DNA from: Siphonodentalium dalli
Lineage: Eukaryota > Mollusca > Scaphopoda > Gadilida > Siphonodentaliidae
Assembly: GCA_032622095.1 (NCBI GenBank)
Contig: CP136068.1
Span: 59,108,025 to 59,172,024, forward strand
Direction: 5' to 3'
Length of the DNA stretch: 64,000 bases
A model generated the notes under the pieces. That model was not told the origin of the DNA, did no database searches, and saw nothing but the letters and a program-made list of their open reading frames with translations. Every line of letters begins with the position of its first letter. Within the stretch, counting starts at the first letter, position 1. The position numbers and the translations under genes were made by a program. Positions 57,318-64,000 of this stretch are shown here, in pieces.

Positions 57318-57435
57318 GATGATGGCAAGCATATCTAAACGTGACAACTCTGGGCCTCCTGAATCAAATTCCGAAGATGCTGTGAAGAACACACGAAACT
57401 TGTCAGTTGAACAGGGACGTGACGACAAGGGTTGA
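57277..57435 (+). CDS. Candidate secreted-peptide frame, start uncertain
   Basis: The frame reads ILVALPFLTMVFLLMMASIS, then KRDNSGPPESNSEDAVKNTR and a short acidic/basic tail to TGA. A hydrophobic core followed by a small-residue site and Lys-Arg looks like a signal peptide and prohormone-type processing site. The first in-frame Met lies inside the hydrophobic run. The upstream ATG (57264) is out of frame compared with the related sequence at 43392. The first 38 bases recur at 43411 and 53282. An overlapping minus-strand frame is also open. Real gene, relic and chance are all possible. Confidence 0.25.
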   Translation: MLVALPFLTMVFLLMMASISKRDNSGPPESNSEDAVKNTRNLSVEQGRDDKG

Positions 57436-58078
57436 TTGGGTGTCTCGACCCCCACCCCGAACTTTGGTACAATTTGCTAAGCTGTGCAGTCATTCATACG
57501 TGAGGAAAATCAGGATTATTTTGACTAACTGTTTCAAATAATGATACGTACAAGCCAACAAACACAACAAACAAACCCGATTTAAAATAAATACATATAC
57601 AAACTTATGACTAACTCGGGAGAGGGGGTGTCCAGTGATCTGTATATATGTTCAACTTGTTTTGGTAGTCATGTTGCTTTGCCATTACTAAGTATTTATT
57701 TTTTCAGTGTAATAACATATGGGAGAGGGGGTATACCCTTAAGTGAGTCAGTACTTGTCCCCCAATTCCTTTGTATGTATAAACAAATGTATGTGTTATA
57801 TATCATGTGTTATCTAAATTTGACATATATTTGAAATAAATATATCTAAACTAAACTTTGGTACATTCCAGCAGTCGGAAATTTCATGCATGACACAACA
57901 TCAGTTGGACATTAATTTGACACCATATATATATATAGGTTGGCATTGTTCTCATTGTTTGATTTTGTTCAACCAGTAAAAGTTGGTAATTTTCCAATCT
58001 TAGTGTTTGTCAGATTGGATATTTCCAAGGAGAGCAAATTGAATTCTGCGAACCTGTGAGATTGATGTTTGGTTCAAT
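57436..58078. other. No recognised feature
   Basis: AT-rich; a (TA)n tract near 57930. The frame at 57607-57834 has no recognised homology. Confidence 0.5.
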
Positions 58079-58106
58079 GGGGGGGGGGGGGGGGGGGGGG
58101 GGGGGG
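58079..58106 (+). repeat. 28-base G homopolymer
   Basis: Twenty-eight consecutive Gs. Length is likely imprecise, because such tracts are error-prone in sequencing and assembly. Confidence 0.95.
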
Positions 58107-58860
58107 TGCAGTTGGCCGGAAATTTGAGGAAACTTCTAGCCACGTTCCTAGAACATGTGTCTGTTGTCTATACAGAGACTATTGTGCAAAACGACTGCAT
58201 TTAACGAAACAAAACATGTTAAACATGAAATTGCTATAACTTTAAGACTAGATGATAGTACGTACGTGTATCTGATAATCCATCGATACCATATAATCCT
58301 ACTATTTCTTGAATAAGAAGAAACATTATAATAACGAACACAGCAGAAGACATATCCATGCGGGTTCATATAAATTCGGTCAATGGTGACGTATCCGCCG
58401 AATTCGAAATCGACATGCGTTCGGGCGGTATTTTAAGGATGGAATTATGAAATGGACATATGAAAGTGACAATCAACAATGATTTGCAATTGCTTCGCCA
58501 TCAACCGAAGTGCTCCCCCAGCGTTACTATCAATAGCGTTATTATTTGGCTAATTTCAGTAATATTCTCCCAGTTTACATTCAATAAAACAAATTTGTCT
58601 CCGCATTTAAAATTCTTTGATATAGATCGTTTATATTCTGCAATAATTTGTACACAAGAGACGGATTCTTATGTTTTATTGTGTTTTAAAACTCTGAGGT
58701 GGCGAAATCTCGGTTTGTTTACATTACGAACATTTGAGTCCGTAATCGGAATCCGAATCCCAATCGGATTACCACGAAATTGAGATTACGGTCTGTTCGT
58801 TTACTGATTCTGCCAATTTCTGGTCTGTTTTTTTGCCGAACCAAGTCGTACGGGGACCAA
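58107..58860. other. No recognised gene; ends at scaffold gap
   Basis: Open frames at 58148-58369 (-) and 58460-58783 (+) have no homology that I recognise. Confidence 0.5.
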
Positions 58861-58960
58861 NNNNNNNNNNNNNNNNNNNNNNNNNNNNNNNNNNNNNNNN
58901 NNNNNNNNNNNNNNNNNNNNNNNNNNNNNNNNNNNNNNNNNNNNNNNNNNNNNNNNNNNN
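58861..58960. other. Assembly gap, 100 N
   Basis: Exactly 100 Ns, the conventional placeholder for a gap of unknown size. The sequence right of it is mid-monomer satellite, so the true array probably extends into the gap. Confidence 0.99.
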
Positions 58961-61900
58961 AGGGAGGACGCAGTTATATAGGGGTGGGTGTAATATAGTG
59001 TGTAATTTTGACATATTTCTCGATGGGTTAATATATGATGCGATGATAATTATGGTCTGAAATGACTAATATCGAGGTTTCTGGTGACCGTTCAACTTTA
59101 AATACCATTTGATGTCCCGATGGTGGTATATTCTTGGAGTTCTGACACGTCACGAAGCTTCGGTACATGTCACGAAGCTTCGGTACATTGGATGGAAATC
59201 CGCCACAGATTTGGGGTTAATGATGCAAGGTCGAATTTTCCGCCAGATCTTGATAGAACTGTATACTCTTATTAAGTAGACATGGATAAATTTCTTGTAT
59301 ATAGCCCTGTGTCAGGGAGGAAGCAGTTATATAGGGGTGGGTGTAATATAGTCTGTCGTTTCTCGATGGGTTAATATATGATGCGATGATAATTATGGTC
59401 TGAAATGACTAATATCGAGGTTTCTGGTGACCGTTCAACTTTTGATACCATTTGATGTCCCGATGGTGGTATATATTTGGAGTTCTGACACGTCACGAAG
59501 CTTCGTACATGTCACGAAGCTTCGGTACATTGGATGAAAAACCGCCACAGATTTTGGGGTTAATGGTGCAAGGTCGAATTTTCCGCCAGATCTTGATAGA
59601 ACTGTATACTCTCATTAAGTAGACATGGAAAAATCTCTTGTATGTAGCCATGTGTCAGGGAGGACGCAGTTATATCGGGTGGGTGTAATATAGTGTGTAA
59701 TTTTGACATATTTTTCGATGGGTTAATATATGATGCGATGATAATTATGGTCTGAAATGACTAATATCGAGGTTTCTGGTGACCGTTCAACTTCTGATAC
59801 CATTTGATGTCCCGATGGTGGTATATTCTTGGAGTTCTGACACGTCACGAAGCTTCGGTACATGTCACGAAGCTTCGGTACATTGGATGGAAATCCGCCA
59901 CAGATTTGGGGTTAATGATGCAAGGTCGAATTTTCCGCCAGATCTTGATAGAACTGTATACTCTTATTAAGTAGACATGGATAAATTTCTTGTATGTAGC
60001 CCTGTGTCAGGGAGGACGCAGTTATATAGGGGTGGGTGTAATATAGGGTGTAATTTTGACATATTTTTTGATGGGTTAATATATGATGCGATGATAATTA
60101 TGGTCTGAAATGACTAATATCGAGGTTTCTGGTGACCGTTCAACTTTTGATACCATTTGATGTCCCGATGGTGGTATATATTCGGAGTTCTGACACGTCA
60201 CGAAGCTTCGGTACATGTCACGAAGCTTCGGTACATTGGATGAAAAACCGCCACAGATTTGGGGTTAATGATGCAAGGTCACATTTTTCGCCTGATTTTG
60301 ATAGAACTGTATATTCTCATAAAGTAGACGTGGATAAACTTTTTGTATGTAGCCCTCTGCCAGGGAGGACGCAGTCATATAGGGGTGGGTGTAATATAGT
60401 GTGTAATTTTGACATATTTCTCGATGGGTTAATATATGATGCGATGATAATTGTGGTCTGAAATGACTAATATCGAGGTTTCTGGTGACTGTTCAACTTT
60501 TGATACCATTTGATGTCCCGATGGTGGTATATTCTTGGAGTTCTGACACGTCACGAAGCTTCGGTACATGTCACGAAGCTTCGGTACATTTGATGAAAAA
60601 CCGCCACAGATTTGGGGTTAATGATGCAAGGTCACATTTTTCGCCTGATTTTGATAGAACTGTATACTCTTATTAAGTAGACATGGATAAATTTCTTGTA
60701 TGTAGCCCTCTGCCAGGGAGGACGCAGTTATATAGGGGTGGGTGTAATATAGTGCGTAATTTTGACATATTTCTCGATGGGTTAATATATGATGCGATGA
60801 TAATTATGGTCTGAAATGACTAATATCGAGGTTTATGGTGACCGTTCAACTTTTGATACCATTTGATGTCCCGATGGTGGTATATTATTGGAGTTCTGAC
60901 ACGTCACGAAGCTTCGTACATGTCACGAAGCTTCGGTACATTGGATGAAAAACCGCCACAGATTTTGGGGTTAATGGTGCAAGGTCGAATTTTCCGCCAG
61001 ATCTTGATAGAACTGTATACTCTCATTAAGTAGACATGGATAAATTTCTTGTATGTAGCCCTGTGTCAGGGAGGACGCAGTTATATAGGGGTGGGTGTAA
61101 TATATTGTGTAATTTTGACATATTTCTCGATGGGTTAATATATGATGCGATGATAATTATGGTCTGAAATGACTAATATCGAGGTTTCTGGTGACCGTTC
61201 AACTTTAGATACCATTTGATGTCCCGATGGTGGTATATTCTTGGAGTTCTGACACGTCACGAAGCTTCGGTACATGTCACGAAGCTTCGGTACATTGGAT
61301 GGAAATCCGCCACAGATTTGGGGTTAATGATGCAAGGTCGAATTTTCCGCCAGATCTTGATAGAACTGTATACTCTTATTAAGTAGACATGGATAAATTT
61401 CTTGTATGTAGCCCTGTGTCAGGGAGGACGCAGTTATATAGGGGTGGGTGTAATATAGTGTGTAATTTTGACATATTTTTCGATGGGTTAATATATGATG
61501 CGATGATAATTATGGTCTGAAATGACTAATATCGAGGTTTCTGGTGACCGTTCAACTTTTGATACCATTTGATGTCCCGATGGTGGTATATATTTGGAGT
61601 TCTGACACGTCACGAAGCTTCGGTACATGTCACGAAGCTTCGGTACATTGGATGAAAAACCGCCACAGATTTGGGGTTAATGATGCAAGGTCACATTTTT
61701 CGCGTGATTTTGATAGAACTGTATACTCTCATAAAGTAGACGTGGATAAACTTTTTGTATGTAGCCCTCTGCCAGGGAGGACGCAGTCATATAGGGGTGG
61801 GTGTAATATAGTGTGTAATTTTGACATATTTCTCGATGGGTTAATATATGATGCGATGATAATTATGGTCTGAAATGACTAATATCGAGGTTTCTGGTGA

Positions 61901-62413
61901 CTGTTCAACTTTTGATACCATTTGATGTCCCGATGGTGGTATATTCTTGGAGTTCTGACACGTCACGAAGCTTCGGTACATGTCACGAAGCTTCGGTACA
62001 TTGGATGGAAAACCGCCACAGATTTGGGGTTAATGATGTAAGGTCACATTTTTCGCGTGATTTTGATAGAACTGTATACTCTCATTAAGTAGACGTGGAT
62101 AAACTTTTTGTATGTAGCCCTCTGCCAGGGAGGACGCAGTCATATAGGGGTGGGTGTAATATAGTGCGTAATTTTGACATATTTCTCGATGGGTTAATAT
62201 ATGATGCGATGATAATTATGGTCTGAAATGACTAATATCGAGGTTTATGGTGACCGTTCAACTTTTGATACCATTTGATGTCCCGATGGTGGTATATTAT
62301 TGGAGTTCTGACACGTCACGAAGCTTCGGTAGCCTATATGTCACAAAGCTTCGGTACATTGGATGAAAAACCGCCATAGACTTAGGGTTACGGATGCAAG
62401 GTTGCATGTTTTT
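58961..62413 (+). repeat. 353-bp satellite with four-monomer higher-order repeat
   Basis: About ten monomers: GTGAC(C/T)GTTCAACTT starts near 59087, 59426, 59779, 60132, 60485, 60838, 61191, 61544, 61897 and 62250, most spaced 353 bp. Each holds a doubled TCACGAAGCTTCGGTACATG. Diagnostic variants recur every 1,412 bp (4 x 353): AGTGCGTAAT at 60751 and 62163, GTTTATGGTG at 60831 and 62243. The last monomer is degraded after about 62320. 353 is not a multiple of three, so the 63-109-codon frames inside are not a gene. Confidence 0.93.
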
Positions 62414-64000
62414 GCCACAGCGTTGGGGGGATAAGTCCCCAGGGCCACATGTTATTGAACATTTAACTTGAATGTTACGAATAATGGTTACATACATGTT
62501 TTTGCTTCGACGCCAACTGTATGCATAAATCTGATTTAAATATAGTAATATATGAATAATAACTAATGTACCGAAGCTTCGTATATATTAGCGGTAACCT
62601 CACTCCTTGAGCTGATTCTCTCCAAAAATACGGAAACGCATACTTGTATGTCGAATCGCGAAAATACAAATACCAATGTTATGTTTAGTAAGTTTTCACA
62701 CATTATATATTTTCCCGCCAAAACAGATTGAATAGTTCTGACTCGCTAACGACCAGGACTTCATGTTTGAAATACTTCAGAAATGATATAAGTCGCATTT
62801 TCATTTCAGTTGTCCTTATGTTGTGCCATACATTTGCAATATGCCGCACAATATCTGTATATACAGTTATGAATAGTTACCAGTATCCCTCACAAACCGC
62901 TAGTGGTATGTAATTCTAAATGCTTGATATAGGTACACCATTCTGACGCCCCCTACCGGTTTAGCATCGGGAAGAAGTAAACGAGTGTTTGGGATGAATT
63001 TGATCTTTATTTTATAAGTTAGTTAATGAATGCATTTGCAGAAAATAGTCCCCAGAATATTTACTGACATCGACCACCGTAGTAAGTTTTCACACAAAAT
63101 CAGAATTGCCGTGTCGACAAAAGGCAACACTTTGTCAGAACACAAGCGACGATTTTGATTTGGTTGAGGGTGGCCGGAGAATAGGGTAGCCTAATTTTGA
63201 TGCGCAAATTAGCGCTTCTAGTTTATTATCGAAAAACAGCCGGTTTGAGAGTATAATATATAGCTGAATACAGCTAGGTTAGCTGAATACAGCTATTGTA
63301 GCTGTATTCTCACATTTGCCAGACCTGATTATTTCGAAAAATTATTTTCAATTTTCAATAGAATTAGACTGACAACCAACCATTTTTAGTGCTCGAAATT
63401 CAAAGTTAGTCACGGCAATAACATATTGTAAGCAATGTCGTGTGAAATAACCGTGGCAAAATGATTGTGTGGAATCTAACATGCCACAGCATTAATTAAA
63501 TTTGCCGTCGGATATTTCCTAATTTCCATTGTTGTTGTACGATCTAATTTCTGTTAATGTTATTTCTGACCTTTTCCATCATTTTAAGCAGTGGTCACTA
63601 AGTTTGTCACATCTTAAATTCAACTGGAATAGTTGATAAGATAAGATGTAATATAGACTCTTATGTTGTACCAGCGATGTATATATACGTCCATGGTTGT
63701 ACGGACAACCTGTGAAATGGGTAGACACTCCGCTAACTGTTCGGTCCAACTCTGGGCCACGACGCAACTCTTCCGCCATCAGAGTCCAGTAAGGCTGAAG
63801 GAGTCACTCTCACCAAAAAATGTGCTGAAGGGTACACAGGGTTTTAACACGTTGAGTGCCACTATACGAGTTATCTCGTAGTTCGCAACCTTCGCAGGTT
63901 GCCACTACGAGTTATCTCGTAGTGGTTTCCATGTCGTGTAACTGACAAACGGAAGCAGTGGAATAGGTCGATACACCACGAAAACCCGCCTCGGAACATC
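62414..64000. other. Satellite flank; no recognised gene
   Basis: GTACCGAAGCTTCGTA-like sequence near 62570 echoes the satellite in inverted orientation. Small self-complementary blocks lie at 63250-63310 (AGCTGAATACAGCTA) and 63862-63925. No exon or domain is recognised. Confidence 0.5.
63862..63925. repeat. Cluster of small hairpins
   Basis: CCACTACGAG-TTAT-CTCGTAGTGG (63902-63925) is a perfect 10-bp stem. A partial copy precedes it (TACGAGTTATCTCGTA near 63866), and GCAACCT...AGGTTGC lies between them. Confidence 0.85.

Noticed and set aside
59087-62497. Repeated 63-109-codon frames starting MTVQLLIPFDVPMVV
   Set aside because: They lie within the 353-bp satellite. The start is GTG, the unit length is not a multiple of three, and the stop position varies between monomers.
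1-64000. tRNA and rRNA genes
   Set aside because: I looked for B-box-like GGTTCGAATCC words and rRNA cores and found none that were convincing.

Overview
The window is animal nuclear DNA, most likely from a mollusc or another lophotrochozoan. It has splice-acceptor exons, AATAAA signals, non-LTR retrotransposons, TIR elements with clean target duplications, a long satellite and a 100-N scaffold gap. Repeats opening TTTTTAGCTCACCTGAGAC and TTTTTAGCTCAACTTTAC are, from memory, of a kind common in molluscan assemblies; that placement is inference. I see no bacterial operon, CRISPR array, tRNA or rRNA.

Only one host gene is secure: the large terminal exon of a wolframin (WFS1) homologue at 6908-8662 (+). 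Weaker gene-like pieces are a one-helix terminal exon on the minus strand (4408-4551), a terminal-exon-like frame before a poly(A) signal (38671-38991), and a short secreted-peptide-like frame (57277-57435).

Most of the rest is mobile or repetitive DNA. 0-2.7 kb: a tandem-repeat element (family I). 9.3-10.5 kb: two nested hAT-type elements, each with a perfect 8-bp target duplication. 11.9-16.3 kb: several TIR elements, including a TA-flanked palindrome inside a TTAA-flanked element, then a family III element. 20.0-26.4 kb: a large inverted repeat whose right arm is split by a family I element. 26.5-38.6 kb: five family II elements or pieces, each a run of 155-165-bp units, and a third family I element that split an antisense LINE fragment. 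39.2-40.9 kb: a 5'-truncated LINE with a long intact reverse-transcriptase frame. 43.4-49.4 kb: a CR1/Jockey-like LINE (2A-like motif, PHD finger, endonuclease, reverse transcriptase) interrupted by a 1,949-bp TIR element. 49.4-58 kb: a TTAA element, a duplicated 1.5-kb segment holding tandem palindromic MITEs, and several minisatellites. 58.9-62.4 kb: a 353-bp satellite with a four-monomer higher-order repeat, starting at the scaffold gap.

The most informative structure is the tandem-repeat elements. Families I and II share a 5' hairpin, 150-165-bp internal tandem units, subterminal inverted repeats (AGCTCACC/GGTGAGC; AGCTCAACTT/AAGTTGAGCT) and a 3' hairpin centred on GTCATTGAC. Two family I insertions can be compared with an inferred empty site inside this window. 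Both show insertion at a T-run without target duplication, which matches non-autonomous Helentron/HINE-type rolling-circle elements.
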